Source: Phycisphaerales bacterium
GTDB taxonomy: Bacteria; Planctomycetota; Phycisphaerae; Phycisphaerales; UBA1924
DNA length: 64,000 nt
Assembly (NCBI GenBank): GCA_020847175.1
Contig: JADLCM010000019.1
Location: 62,001 to 126,000 of the forward strand
Reading direction: 5' to 3'
The translations under genes and the position numbers were made by a program. Position 1 is the stretch's first letter; every line of letters starts with the position of its first letter. Positions 43,747-53,800 of this stretch are shown here, piece by piece. Under the pieces are notes generated by a model. It saw nothing but the letters and a program-made list of their open reading frames with translations. It did no database searches and was not told the origin of the DNA.

Positions 43747-44091
43747 TCAGGCGGCGAGCGCGGCAGCGCCGTAGGCAAGGCCGAGGCGCCACTGACCGGG
43801 GCCGGAGGGTGCGCAGCGTGCGACTTCGCCTCGGCGCGTGGGCTGGGTGGCGCCGGGGCTGAAGAGATCGACGGGCGTGCCGGGGGCGACGGGGCGGTCT
43901 ATGAAGGCGCCGAGCCCGCCGGTGCTGATGTCGGCAAGTCGAAGCGAGAGGAGTCGAGGCGGGGCGCCGGCTTCGCGGAAGCAGGCCATGGCCCAGCCCA
44001 TGGTGTCGATGCGTTCGCTGCCGCGGCGCTCGAAGCGCACCACGAACTCGATGGGGCTCTGAACCGCTGCATCGGCCAGGACGGGTGACAT
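43747..44091 (-). CDS. PilZ-domain protein
   Basis: A single PilZ domain of 114 residues, likely a cyclic-di-GMP receptor. The arginine box is around FERRGSER and the second motif is DISTGGLGAF (Asp-x-Ser-x2-Gly). The start chosen (ATG 44091) has an AGGAG site. It is a stand-alone domain, so it would act on a partner. It converges on the CorC-like gene 100 bp away. A 21-nt hairpin lies upstream, before the ubiA gene. Confidence 0.8.
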   Translation of the reverse strand: MSPVLADAAVQSPIEFVVRFERRGSERIDTMGWAMACFREAGAPPRLLSLRLADISTGGLGAFIDRPVAPGTPVDLFSPGATQPTRRGEVARCAPSGPGQWRLGLAYGAAALAA

Positions 44092-44198
44092 GCCGCTTCT
44101 CCTGTGCGCGTGGGTGCATAGGGCCATCGGCGCGCAGGTATGCGGACTTGAGCGAAACAGGAGGTGAAGGGCGCGAAGACGGGGCTGCTGGGGAAGCG

Positions 44199-44219
44199 CC
44201 CCCTCACGGAGTGAGGGGG
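44199..44219. repeat. GGA-loop palindrome, one copy
   Basis: CCCCCTCAC, loop GGA, GTGAGGGGG form a perfect 9-bp stem, followed by GTACCCGG. It is the same design as the palindromes at 46082-46167, but a T-A pair replaces G-C at the fifth stem position, a compensatory change. It lies in the gap between the ubiA and PilZ genes. Confidence 0.8.
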
Positions 44220-44236
44220 TACCCGGAGGGTGGGGG

Positions 44237-45163
44237 TCAGGGGGAGAGGGTGAGGTCGAGGAGGCCTGCCGCGCCGAGGATGCAGCTGACGATGCCGTTG
44301 ATGGTGAAGAAGGCGAGGGGGATTCCGGCGAGGCCGCGCCGGGTCAGGATGAGGTGTTCGAGGATGAGCAGGAGGCCCGCGCCGAGGGAGGCGACGAGGA
44401 AGGCGAGGTTGAAGCGGGGTTCGGCGCGCCAAGCGAGCAGGAGGCAGACCCAGCAGGCGGCGTGAAGCAGACGGCTGACCCAGGCGCTCGCGCGGGGGCC
44501 GAGGGCGGCGGGGATGCTGTGGAGGCGGTGGGCGCGATCGAAGTCGGCATCGGCGAGGGCGTAGATGATGTCGAAGCCGGCGACCCAGAGCAGGACCATC
44601 GCGGCGAGGAACCAGAGCGCCGCGTGGTCGATGAGCGCGTGCGGGCGTATGGCGAGCGCAGCGGCGAGGGGGCTGGCTGCGAGCGCGGAGCCGAGGACGA
44701 GGTGGCAGAGCGCGGTGAAGCGCTTGGTGAGGGAGTAGAGAGCGATCCAGGCGAGCACGGGGAGGGCGAGGGCGAGGGGCCAGGGATTTCGGAAGAAGGT
44801 CCAGAAGCCCGCCGCCCCGAGCAGGAGGGCCGCGGCGGCGAAGGCGGCGAGGGTGCGGGCGCGGCGGAGGTCGAGCGCGCCGGAGGGGAGGGCGCGCCGA
44901 GCGGTGCGTGGGTTGCGGGAATCGAAGGAGCGGTCGAGGATGCGGTTGACGAGCATGGCCCAGGTGCGGGCACTGACCATGCACCAGATGATGAGCGCGA
45001 AGCGCGCGGTGATGGAGGGCGCGTCGGCGCCGGGCTCAAGGGCCATGCCCGCGGCAAGGAGCGCGAAGGGAAGGGCGAAGACGGAGTGGGCGAGCTTGAT
45101 GTCGCGCGCGGCGATCGAGAGGCTGCGGCGCCAGGGAACGTCGGGAAGGGCGGGCTCGGTCAT
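44237..45163 (-). CDS. UbiA-type aromatic prenyltransferase
   Basis: An integral membrane prenyltransferase of 308 residues with eight or nine helices, most like 4-hydroxybenzoate polyprenyltransferases or the MqnP branch of menaquinone synthesis. The first Asp-rich motif is NRILDRSFDSRNPRT (NxxxDxxxD), and the second is DIIYALADADFDRAHRLHS (DxxYxxxDxxxD). Both bind Mg-polyprenyl diphosphate. The N-terminus has the conserved RDIKLAHSVFALPFALL. On the minus strand TACGCT ends six bases before the ATG, a leaderless-type start. No other quinone genes are nearby. Confidence 0.9.
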   Translation of the reverse strand: MTEPALPDVPWRRSLSIAARDIKLAHSVFALPFALLAAGMALEPGADAPSITARFALIIWCMVSARTWAMLVNRILDRSFDSRNPRTARRALPSGALDLRRARTLAAFAAAALLLGAAGFWTFFRNPWPLALALPVLAWIALYSLTKRFTALCHLVLGSALAASPLAAALAIRPHALIDHAALWFLAAMVLLWVAGFDIIYALADADFDRAHRLHSIPAALGPRASAWVSRLLHAACWVCLLLAWRAEPRFNLAFLVASLGAGLLLILEHLILTRRGLAGIPLAFFTINGIVSCILGAAGLLDLTLSP

Positions 45164-45227
45164 CGCGAAAGCGTAGTGGGCGAGGCGGAGCGACCCGGGG
45201 CGCCAGCGGTTCGAGGGGAGGGCGGGA

Positions 45228-46016
45228 TCAGGCGTGCGCGGCGGCCTTGGCGCGGCGCGAGGCGTAGATCATGTTGAGGACTTCGACGCCGAGGGAGAAG
45301 GCCATGGCGAAGTAGATGAAGCCGCGGGGGATGTGCTGGCCGAAGCCGTCGGCAAGGAGCATGACGCCGATGAGGAGGAGGAAGGAGAGGGCGAGCATCT
45401 TGACGGTGGGGTGCTTGTCGACGAAGGCGCTGATGCGTCCGGCGAAGGCGAGCATGACGCCGATGGAGACGACGATGGCGGTGATCATGATCCAGAGCGC
45501 GCCGGGGATGTTGCGGGTCATGCCCACGGCGGTGATGACGGAGTCGATGGAGAAGACGAGGTCCATCATGACGATCTGGCCGAGGATGGAGGTGAAGGCC
45601 TTCTTTCCGAGGGGGGCCGCGGCGTCGTGCGGGAGGCCGTGAAGGGGAGATTCGAGTTTCTTGTGGATCTCGTGGGTGGCCTTGTAGACGAGGAAGAGCC
45701 CGCCGAGGATGAGCACGATGTCTCGCCCGGAGAAGGGCCGGCCGAAGAGGGAGAAGAGCTCGGCTTCGAGCGAGGCGAGCCAGGAGGCCGCGAAGAGGAA
45801 GCCGATGCGGGCGACCATGGCGAGGAGGAGGCCGACCTGGCGGGCCTTGCGGGCCTGGTCAGGGGGGAGCCGCCCGGCAAGGATGGAGAGGAAGACGATG
45901 TTGTCAATGCCCAGCACGATCTCCATGAGCGTGAGGGTGAGCAGGGCGGAGATGATGCCGGTGATTGAACCGGTGTTGATGGCGACATCGCCGGCGGCGA
46001 GGGTGAGATAGTCCAC
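45228..46016 (-). CDS. TerC-family membrane protein
   Basis: A 262-residue protein with about seven membrane helices. The family motif LMEIVLGIDNIVFLSIL is at residues 30-46 and the mirror motif QIVMMDLVFSIDSVITAVG near 145, with the paired Asp residues thought to bind metal. TerC proteins export manganese or load metal onto secreted enzymes. The start is GTG with a GGAG element upstream. It lies between the ubiA gene and a palindrome-rich gap. Confidence 0.92.
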   Translation of the reverse strand: MDYLTLAAGDVAINTGSITGIISALLTLTLMEIVLGIDNIVFLSILAGRLPPDQARKARQVGLLLAMVARIGFLFAASWLASLEAELFSLFGRPFSGRDIVLILGGLFLVYKATHEIHKKLESPLHGLPHDAAAPLGKKAFTSILGQIVMMDLVFSIDSVITAVGMTRNIPGALWIMITAIVVSIGVMLAFAGRISAFVDKHPTVKMLALSFLLLIGVMLLADGFGQHIPRGFIYFAMAFSLGVEVLNMIYASRRAKAAAHA

Positions 46017-46081
46017 GGGAGGCTCCTGGGGCGGCGTGGGCGGAGCATATCGGGGCGCGGAGCGGGTGGTTGGGGGGGAGG

Positions 46082-46167
46082 CCCCGCACGGAGCGCGGGG
46101 GTACCCAGACCAAGCCCCCGCACGGAGTGCGGGGGTACTCGGATCAAGATCCCGTGCGGGGCGCGGG
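46082..46167. repeat. Cluster of three GGA-loop palindromes
   Basis: Copies lie at 46082-46101 (CCCCGCAC, GGA, GCGCGGGG, one mismatch), 46115-46135 (CCCCCGCAC, GGA, GTGCGGGGG, perfect) and 46151-46167 (CCCGTGC, GGG, GCGCGGG, one G-T pair). Each of the first two is followed by GTAC. They occupy the gap between the TerC gene and the SLC13-type gene and resemble the single copy at 44199. Confidence 0.8.
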
Positions 46168-46193
46168 GGTCCGCGGGAGGGTGGGGTACGGGG

Positions 46194-48158
46194 TCAGCCG
46201 GCGGTGGGGGTGAGGGGCCAGATGAAGGGGATGAGGGTGCAGGTGATGAGGCCCATGCAGATGTTCATGGGGATGCCGACGCGGAAGTAGTCGCTGAAGC
46301 GGTAGCCGCCGGGGGACATGACCATGAGGTTGGTCTGGTAGCCGATGGGGGTGGAGAAGCAGGCGCTGGCGGCCATCATGATGCCGAAGGCGAAGGGGCG
46401 GAAGTCGGCGCCGACCTGCGTGGACGCGGCGTGGGCGACGCTGAACATGAGCAGGGCGGCGGCGTTGTTGGTGACGATCTCGGTGAGCAGCATCGTGCCG
46501 TAGTAGATGACGAAGAGGAGCATCCAGGGGTTGCTGCCGGCGATGTCCACGAGGCTGGTGCCGATGGCGCCGGCGGCCCCGGAGACTTCGAGGCTCTTGC
46601 CGAGGGCGATGGAGGCGGCGATGACGGTGGCGACCTGCCAGTCGACGGCCTTGCGGGCCTGGCTCGCGGTGCAGCAGCGGGTGATGACCATGAGCCCGGC
46701 GCCGAGCACGGCGGCGTGGAGCATGCTGAAGCCGAAGGGCTCGATGGTGGCGATGGCGATGACGCCGAGCATGATGGCGAGGCTGAGGCCGGCCTTTTCG
46801 TGGCGGACGGCGCGGGAGCCCTCGACCTGGGAGACGAGGAAGAAGTCGCGGCTGTTGCGGTGCTGCTCGACGAAGGAACTGGGGGCTTCAAGGAGGAGCG
46901 TGTCGCCGATGCGGAGCTCGATGTCGCCGATCTTGCCCTGGAGGCGTTCGCCGTTGCGGGCGACGGCGAGCACGACGGCGCCGTAGGTGTTGCGGAAGCG
47001 GCCCTCGCGGACGGTGCGTCCGAGCAGTGGGCAGGAGTTGCTGACGACGGCCTCGATGAGGGTGCGCTGGGGTCGCGGGGCGGCGAGCTTGTGGCTCTGG
47101 TTGTCGGGGGCGCGGAGGCCGCGGAGTTTCTGAAGGTCCACGATGGATTCGAGCATGCCGACGAAGAAGAGGCGGTCGCCGCCCTCGAGTTTTTCTTCGG
47201 GGGCGACGGCGGGGAGAAGTGCCCCGGCGCGTTCGATTTCGGAGAGGAAGAGGTTGGGGAGGCCGCGCAGGCCGGCCTGCTCGATGGTCTTGCCCACCAG
47301 TGCCCCTGAGGGATCGACTTCGAGTTCGACGGTGTAGGAGCGGATGTCCTTGGCGGCGTCGAGGACGGGGACGCGCTCGGGGAGGAGTTTCTGGCCCAGG
47401 GTAAGGATGTAGAGGAGGCCGAAGGCGCAGCAGGGGAGGCCGATGAGGCCGATCTCGAAGAAGCCGATTGGCCCGTTGGACTCGTTGAGCCCGACCTCGG
47501 CCCACTTGCCGACGACGACGAGGTTGGTGCTGGTGCCGATGATGGTGAGGGTGCCCCCGAAGATGGCGGCGTAGGAGAGGGGGAGCATGACCTTGCTCGG
47601 GGAGACGCGGTGCTTGCGGCACCAGTCGCTGAGCATGGGGATGTACATGGCGACCAGGGGCGTGTTGTTCATGAAGGCGCTGATGCAGGCGACGGGGGCG
47701 AGCAGGCGGATGCGCGACCAGAGCCCGGAGCGCGAGCGCCCGAGGATCCGGCCCCCCAGCCACTGCACGGCGCCGGTTTCCTGCAGGCCGCAGACGATGA
47801 CGTACATGACGGCGACGGTGATCATGCCCGGGTTGGACATGCCTTCGAGGGCGTGGCGGGGCGAGAGAAGGCGGTTGGGCTCGCCGGAGAGGGCAGCGCC
47901 GACCTCGCCGATGAAGACCATGAGGGCGACGGCGCCGATGACGAGCACATCGACGGGGAAGCGGTTGGTCGCGAGCGTGACGAGGAGGAGCAGGACGATG
48001 CCGACGGCGGTCCATGCCTGCCAGGTCATGGCGGGTGCGGCGGGCTGAGCCGCGAGGGCGGCGGCCTGATCGGCGCCCAGGGCCTGCCCGACGCAGAGGC
48101 AGAGGGCGAAGGCGCAGGCCAGCGTGAAGAGCCGGCGGAGTGAAGCGGTCTGGGGCAT
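46194..48158 (-). CDS. SLC13/DASS-type transporter with two TrkA-C domains
   Basis: A 654-residue protein built like sodium:sulfate or dicarboxylate symporters. A signal-like N-terminus comes first. Two transport halves have SNT-type motifs: MNNTPLVAMYIP and IGTSTNLVVV in the first, and TNNAAALLMFSV and IGYQTNLMVMSPGG in the second. Between them, at about residues 270-450, lie two TrkA-C (RCK_C) domains (VGKTIEQAGLRGLPNLFL, GRTVREGRFRNTYGAVVL), which bind regulatory ligands. The substrate is an anion such as sulfate, but this cannot be settled. An AGAGG site precedes the ATG. Sulfate uptake would suit the sulfotransferase at 24.9 kb. Confidence 0.87.
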   Translation of the reverse strand: MPQTASLRRLFTLACAFALCLCVGQALGADQAAALAAQPAAPAMTWQAWTAVGIVLLLLVTLATNRFPVDVLVIGAVALMVFIGEVGAALSGEPNRLLSPRHALEGMSNPGMITVAVMYVIVCGLQETGAVQWLGGRILGRSRSGLWSRIRLLAPVACISAFMNNTPLVAMYIPMLSDWCRKHRVSPSKVMLPLSYAAIFGGTLTIIGTSTNLVVVGKWAEVGLNESNGPIGFFEIGLIGLPCCAFGLLYILTLGQKLLPERVPVLDAAKDIRSYTVELEVDPSGALVGKTIEQAGLRGLPNLFLSEIERAGALLPAVAPEEKLEGGDRLFFVGMLESIVDLQKLRGLRAPDNQSHKLAAPRPQRTLIEAVVSNSCPLLGRTVREGRFRNTYGAVVLAVARNGERLQGKIGDIELRIGDTLLLEAPSSFVEQHRNSRDFFLVSQVEGSRAVRHEKAGLSLAIMLGVIAIATIEPFGFSMLHAAVLGAGLMVITRCCTASQARKAVDWQVATVIAASIALGKSLEVSGAAGAIGTSLVDIAGSNPWMLLFVIYYGTMLLTEIVTNNAAALLMFSVAHAASTQVGADFRPFAFGIMMAASACFSTPIGYQTNLMVMSPGGYRFSDYFRVGIPMNICMGLITCTLIPFIWPLTPTAG

Positions 48159-48242
48159 GTCGAACCTCTGGACGGGAGAGTGCTCCGCGGCTGGACAGGC
48201 GACGAGGGGACCGAGTGCGGCGAGCGGACGCCCGTGCCGGGT

Positions 48243-49295
48243 TTACTGGTCGTGGCCGGCGGAGTCTGGAAGCTTGTGCCCGGCATCGCGCAGGGTTTTT
48301 TCGCGCCTGGCGAGTTCGAGATCGTGCTCGACCATCATCGCGGCGAGCTGTTCGACGGTGGTGGTGGGGACCCAGCCGAGCTTCTTCCTGGCCTTGGCGG
48401 GGTCGCCGAGGAGCAGGTCCACCTCGGCGGGGCGGAGGTAGCGCGGGTCGAACTCGACGTGGCGCTTGAAGTCGAGGCCCGCGTGCCGGAAGGCCATCTC
48501 GGCGAACTCGCGGACGGTGATGGTGCGCCCGGTGGCGATGACGTAGTCGTCGGGCGTTTCCTGCTGGAGCATCATCCACATCATCTTCACGTAGTCGCCG
48601 GCGAAGCCCCAGTCGCGCTTGCTGTCGAGGTTGCCGAGGAAGACTTTATCTTGGAGGCCCATCTTGATTCGTCCGACGGCGCGGGTGATCTTGCGGGTGA
48701 CGAAGGTCTCGCCGCGGCGCGGGGACTCGTGGTTGAAGAGGATGCCGCAGGAGGCGTGGAGGCCGTAGGACTCGCGGTAGTTGACGGTGGCCCAGTGGGC
48801 CATCATCTTGGCGCAGGCGTAGGGGGAGCGCGGGTAGAAGGGGGTGGTCTCTGTCTGCGGCGTCTCGACGACCTTGCCGTACTGCTCGCTGCTGGAGGCC
48901 TGGTAGTAGCGGACTTTCCTGCCGCTCTGCTGCTGGTGGTCGCGGACGGCTTCGAGGAGTTTGAGCGCGCCCATGGCGACGGTCTCGGCGGTGTAGACGG
49001 GCATGTCGAAGGAGACGCGCACGTGCGACTGGGCGCCGAGGTTGTAGACCTCGTCGGGGTTGACCTCGCGCATGAGCTTGGCGAGCACGTTGGCGTCGCA
49101 GAGGTCGCCGTAGTGGAGTTTGAGGGTGCCGCCCTTGACGTGGGGGTCGAGGTAGATGTGGTCGATGCGCTGCGTGTTGAACGAGCTGGCGCGCCGGATG
49201 ATGCCGTGAACTTCGTATCCCTTGGCGATCAGGAACTCGGCGAGGTAGCTGCCGTCCTGGCCGGTGACGCCGGTGATGAGTGCCTTCTTACCCAC
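48243..49295 (-). CDS. gmd: GDP-mannose 4,6-dehydratase
   Basis: This enzyme converts GDP-mannose to GDP-4-keto-6-deoxymannose, the first step to GDP-fucose. The 350-residue extended SDR has [15 protein letters not shown] at the NAD(P) site, [15 protein letters not shown], the catalytic Thr/Glu region [19 protein letters not shown] and YACAK (Tyr-x3-Lys). The start is GTG 49295 with a strong GAGGAGG site. It is head to head with the GDP-fucose synthase gene. Confidence 0.96.
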   Translation of the reverse strand: MGKKALITGVTGQDGSYLAEFLIAKGYEVHGIIRRASSFNTQRIDHIYLDPHVKGGTLKLHYGDLCDANVLAKLMREVNPDEVYNLGAQSHVRVSFDMPVYTAETVAMGALKLLEAVRDHQQQSGRKVRYYQASSSEQYGKVVETPQTETTPFYPRSPYACAKMMAHWATVNYRESYGLHASCGILFNHESPRRGETFVTRKITRAVGRIKMGLQDKVFLGNLDSKRDWGFAGDYVKMMWMMLQQETPDDYVIATGRTITVREFAEMAFRHAGLDFKRHVEFDPRYLRPAEVDLLLGDPAKARKKLGWVPTTTVEQLAAMMVEHDLELARREKTLRDAGHKLPDSAGHDQ

Positions 49296-49551
49296 GCGGT
49301 CCTCCTCGAAATCGGTCGCCCTGAGCGGCGGGGCGGACCCCGCCGGTTTCGGGGGGGTGATTCTCAGGCCCCTTCTCACTATCGGTCCTTTGGCCCCGGT
49401 ACTCCACTCCGGCGGGGGGGAAGGCTGGTACGCCCCGGGGGGTGCGGAGTTCGGCAGCGCGGCGCGGCGGACCCGGGGGCGCGTACGGTCGGGGGTGCAG
49501 GGCGCGGGCGCGCGTGCCGATACCTCTCCGCGTCACGGCGATGGAGTCATC
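49296..49551. other. Divergent regulatory gap between gmd and the GDP-fucose synthase gene
   Basis: These 256 bp separate two divergent genes of one pathway and must hold both promoters. GAGGAGG just before the gmd GTG is the only clear element. I see no strong -35/-10 pair and no repeat. Confidence 0.4.
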
Positions 49552-50514
49552 ATGCCACTTGATCTTTCATCCAAGCGGGTTGTCGTCACCGGGGGGGCGG
49601 GGTTCCTGGGGCGCGTGGTGTGCGAGCGGCTCCGCGTGCGCGGCTGCCGGGAGGTGATGATCCCGCGGCGTGGGCAGTATGACCTGACCACCGAGGCGGG
49701 CGCGCGAAGGGTCTATGAGGCTTGCCGGCCGGACGTGGTGCTGCACCTGGCGGCGGAGGTGGGGGGGATCGGGGCGAACCAGATGAATCCGGGGCGCTAT
49801 TTCTTCGCGAACATGGCGATGGCGCTGCACCTGATCGAGCAGGCGCGGGTGCGGGGGCTGCAGAAGTTCGTGCAGGTGGGCACGATCTGCGCGTATCCGA
49901 AGTTTGCGCCGGTGCCGTTCAAGGAAGATGATCTGTGGGTGGGGTACCCGGAGGAGACGAACGCGCCGTACGGGGTGGCGAAGAAGGCGGCGATGGTGAT
50001 GCTGGACGGCTACAACCGGCAGTACGGGCTCAAGAGCGCCTATGTGCTGCCCGTGAACCTGTACGGCCCGCACGACAATTTTGACCTGACCACGAGCCAC
50101 GTGATCCCGGCGCTGATCCGCAAGTGCGTGGAGGCGCAGCGGACGCGGGCGGACCACATCGTGTGCTGGGGCACGGGGAGCGCGAGCCGGGAGTTCCTCT
50201 ACGTGGACGACGCGGCGGAAGGGATCGTGCGGGCGGCGGAGGTGCTGGAGCAGCCCACGCCGGTCAACCTGGGCACGTCGATGGAGATCACGATCAAGGA
50301 CCTGGTGCAGCTCATCTGCCGCCTGACGGGGTTTGCGGCGACGCCGGGGGAGTGGGAGAGGAAGATCCGGTGGGACACGAGCAAGCCCGACGGCCAGCCG
50401 CGCCGGATGCTCGACACGCGCCGGGCGAAGCAGTTGCTGGGCTGGCAGGCGCAGGTGGGGTTTGAAGAGGGCCTGAAGCGCACGATCGAGTGGTACCGGG
50501 GACAGGCGGGCTGA
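49552..50514 (+). CDS. fcl: GDP-L-fucose synthase
   Basis: This bifunctional epimerase/reductase turns GDP-4-keto-6-deoxymannose into GDP-L-fucose. The 320-residue SDR has [18 protein letters not shown] at the NADPH site, [18 protein letters not shown] (the substrate-binding Asn region), [20 protein letters not shown] and YGVAK (Tyr-x3-Lys). [20 protein letters not shown] is diagnostic. The ATG at 49552 is used, and longer starts add a low-complexity tail over the promoter. Gmd and this enzyme together supply fucose for the surface glycan. Confidence 0.95.
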   Translation: MPLDLSSKRVVVTGGAGFLGRVVCERLRVRGCREVMIPRRGQYDLTTEAGARRVYEACRPDVVLHLAAEVGGIGANQMNPGRYFFANMAMALHLIEQARVRGLQKFVQVGTICAYPKFAPVPFKEDDLWVGYPEETNAPYGVAKKAAMVMLDGYNRQYGLKSAYVLPVNLYGPHDNFDLTTSHVIPALIRKCVEAQRTRADHIVCWGTGSASREFLYVDDAAEGIVRAAEVLEQPTPVNLGTSMEITIKDLVQLICRLTGFAATPGEWERKIRWDTSKPDGQPRRMLDTRRAKQLLGWQAQVGFEEGLKRTIEWYRGQAG

Positions 50515-50525
50515 GCGCGCCGGGG

Positions 50526-50840
50526 CGAGTTTCGGTGGGTGCGCGACTCGTGTGAGACTTCGGCGGTTCGGCCCGACTCGCGCCGAGGACGGCGGTGTCG
50601 GGGCACCCGGAACCCGGAGAAGGATCAAGCGCGATTGATTCTCTGTGTCTCCGCGTTTCGGGTGAGATGTTCGGCGGTTCGGCCCGACTCGCGCCGAGGA
50701 CGGCGGAGTCGGGGCACCCGGAGAGGAAAGGCGCGCCGTCGAGTTTGTGTGTTTCCGAGTTTCGTGTGAGATGTTCGGCGGTCTGGCCCGACTCGCGCCG
50801 AGGACGGCGGAGTCGGGGCACCCGGAACCCGGAGAAGGAA
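50526..50840. repeat. Three tandem copies (C, D, E) of the dispersed hairpin repeat
   Basis: Core hairpins lie at 50572-50602 (one mismatch in the outer stem), 50683-50713 and 50787-50817, spaced about 105-111 bp. Each has the 5' arm (TTTCG, GTGAGA, TTCGGCGG) and CACCCGG after the hairpin. C and E also share AACCCGGAGAAGGA. They fill the gap between the convergent GDP-fucose synthase and hrpA genes and may terminate both. Nothing else is visible in 50515-50860. Confidence 0.9.
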
Positions 50841-50860
50841 CGCGCGCCGGGGGCGGGGGA

Positions 50861-53800
50861 TCACGCGGGGGCGGGGCGGGGGAGCCTGGCGCGCTGGTCA
50901 TCGAGGCGCTTGAGCGAGATGGGGATGCTCGTTCGGAGTTCCTGGGCGAACATCCAGACGCGGCATTCTTCGGTCATCCAGCGGTAGTGCTCGGTTTCGG
51001 GGTCGGGGAAGCGGTGGCCCCGGGTGAGTTCTTCCGCCGCGCCGAGCGCGGCGAGGTGGGGGGCGAGGTCGGCGAGGTGGCGTCGGTCGCGGTCGAGGCC
51101 GCCCTCGGCGAGTTTGCGGAGGCGGAGGGCGATGGCGCTGAGAAACCTCGGGAGGTGGCGCAGCCACGGGCCGGGGGTGGCGCTGAGGAAGCCGGGGCGC
51201 ACGAGGCGGGCGAGCTGGGCGCGCATGTCGCGGATGGAGGGCTCGAAGGCCGGGGGGAAGGTGCGGGAGAGGTCGAGCGCGACGCGCTGCTGGGCATCGA
51301 GGATGGAGGAGACGAGGTCGAGCACGTCGCGCCGGGCGTCGGGGATGCGGTCCTGCCCTCCGCGGAGGCGCCGGGCGAAGTCGGCGCCGGTGCGCGGGGC
51401 GGGCCCCTGGGCGAGGAAGGCGCGCTCGGCGATGAGGCGGGTGAGGTCGCGGGCGAGGTCATCGGGGGAGCCGAGGGTGGCGAAGAGGAGTTTGAGTGAT
51501 TCGACTTCGTGGGCGCCGCGGAGGGCGAGTTCGAGTTCGCGCCGGGATTCGAGGATGAAGAGGCGGAGCACGCCGCGCTCGTGTTCGCGTGCGGCGTCGG
51601 AGGCGTTGTCGAGGACGCGGAGGCTCGCGGAGGCGCCGCGGTCGAGGAGGGCGGGGAAGACATCGAAGGTGGCGCCGCGCCGGGTGATGGTGAGGCGTTC
51701 GGGGAGGTCGGGGATATCCCACTCGGTGAGGGCGTCGCGGGTGTAGTGCTCGCTGGCGATGGCGCCGGCTTCGCCGCCGAGCTGACCGGCGACCTCGCGC
51801 CGGAGGGAGGAGAGGTCGCGTCCGTGGGCGAGTTCGCGTCCGGCGTCATCGACGACGCGGTAGCGGAGGCGGAGGAACTCGGGGGGGGCGGAGCGGGCCC
51901 AGACATCGGGCTCGATGATGACGCCGGTGGTGGTGCGCAGGTGGTCGTTGATCGCGTCGGTGAGGGGCTTGGCGCGGGAGGGGTTGGCGGCGAGGAAGGC
52001 GTCGGCGAACTCGGGGGCGGGGCCGATGAGTCGTCGGTGGCTCTTGGGGAGGGCGCGGACAAGCGCGAGCACCTTTTCGCGCACGAGGCCGGGGATCATC
52101 CAGTCGGCGCGGGAGGGGTCCATGCGGGCGAGGACTTCGACGGGGACGGTGACGGTGGCGCCGTCGTCGGATTCGCCGGGGGAGAAGCGGTACCGGACGG
52201 GGAGGTCGGCGCCGTCGATCTCGACGCTGGCGGGGAAGCGTGAGAGGGCCTCGGCGGTGGGGCCCTGGTTCATCAGGTCTTCGTGGCGCATGAAGAGGAG
52301 TTGGGGGTCGGCGCGTTCGGCGGAGCGGCGCCAGAGTTCGAAGGCGGCGCCGGTGTAGATCTCGGCGGGGACGCGCGCGTCGTAGAAGGCGAAGCGGTGC
52401 TCGGGGGCGGCAAGGAGGTCGCGCCTGCGGAGGCGTTCTTCGAGCATCTCGACTTCCTGGACGAGGCGCCGGTTGTGGCGGGCCCAGGGTGCGCCGGTGC
52501 GGTAGTCGCCGTCGACGAGGGCCTTCTGGATGAACATCTCGTGACAGACGGCGGGCTCGATGGGCCCGTAGTGGACCTCGCGCCCGGCCATGATTTCGAG
52601 GCCGTGGAGGCTGATGCGTTCGAAGGCGTTGACGCGCCCGCGCCGGGCCTCCCAGAAGGGTTCGTAGTAGGTGCGTTTGACGAGGTGGCCGGCGGCGGCC
52701 TCGACCCACTCGGGCTTGACCTTGGCGACGGTGCGCGCGTACAGGCGCGTGGTCTGGACGAGTTCGGCGGCCATGATCCAGGCGGGGCGTTCTTCAAAGA
52801 GCCCGGAGCCGGGGTGGATGAAGAAGCGGATGCCGTGGGGGCCCTGGTACTCGGCGTTCTCGGCCTTTCGCCCGACGTTGGAGAGGAGGCCGGTGAGCAG
52901 GGCCCGGTGGATGAGGTCGGGGTCGAACCCGTGCGCGGCGAGGCGCAGGCCCTGCGCCGAGGCCATCTCGCGGAGCTGCCGGTGGACATCGTGCCACTCG
53001 CGGAGGCGAAGGTAACTGAGAAAGCGGTCGCGGGCCCAGGCCCGGGCGCGGCTGTGGCTGAGGCGTTTTTCGGCGTCGTGGTAGGCGTTCCAGAGGGCGA
53101 GGAGGCCGAGAAAGTCGCTCTCGGGGTGCTTGAAGGGCGCGTGGGCCTCGTCGGCCCGGTCCTGCTTGTCGAGGGGGCGGTCGCGCGGATCGGGCACGGC
53201 GAGGCCCGCGGCGATGACGAGGACATCGTCGAGCGCGCCGAGCTCGGCGCCGGCGACCACCATGCGGGCGAGGCGCGGGTCGATGGGGAAGCGGGCGAGG
53301 CGGCGGCCGAGGTCGGTGATCTCGCCCGCCTCATCGACGGCGCCGAGTTCGTGGAGGGTGCGGTAGCCCTCGCGCACCTGGCGGCCCTCGGGGGGCTCGA
53401 TGAAGGGGAAGGTCTCGACGCGCCCGAGGCCGAGGGCCTTCATCTGGAGGATGACGCCGGCGAGGTTGCTGCGGAGGATCTCGGGCTCGGTGAAGGCGGG
53501 GCGCGAGGCGAAGTCGTCCTCGGCGTAGAGGCGGATGCAGATGCCGGGGCCGACGCGTCCGCAGCGCCCGGCGCGCTGGCGGGCGCTGGCCTGCGAGACA
53601 GGCTCGATGGCGAGGCGCTGGACCTTGGTGCGCGGGTTGACGCGGCTGATGCGGGCGAGGCCGGAATCGACGACCGAACGGATGCCCGGCACGGTGAGGG
53701 AGGTTTCGGCGACGTTTGTGGCGAGCACGACGCGGCGCCCGCGGGAGGGGGAGAAGACGCGCTGCTGCTCGTCGTTGGAGAGCTTGGCGTAGAGGGGGAG

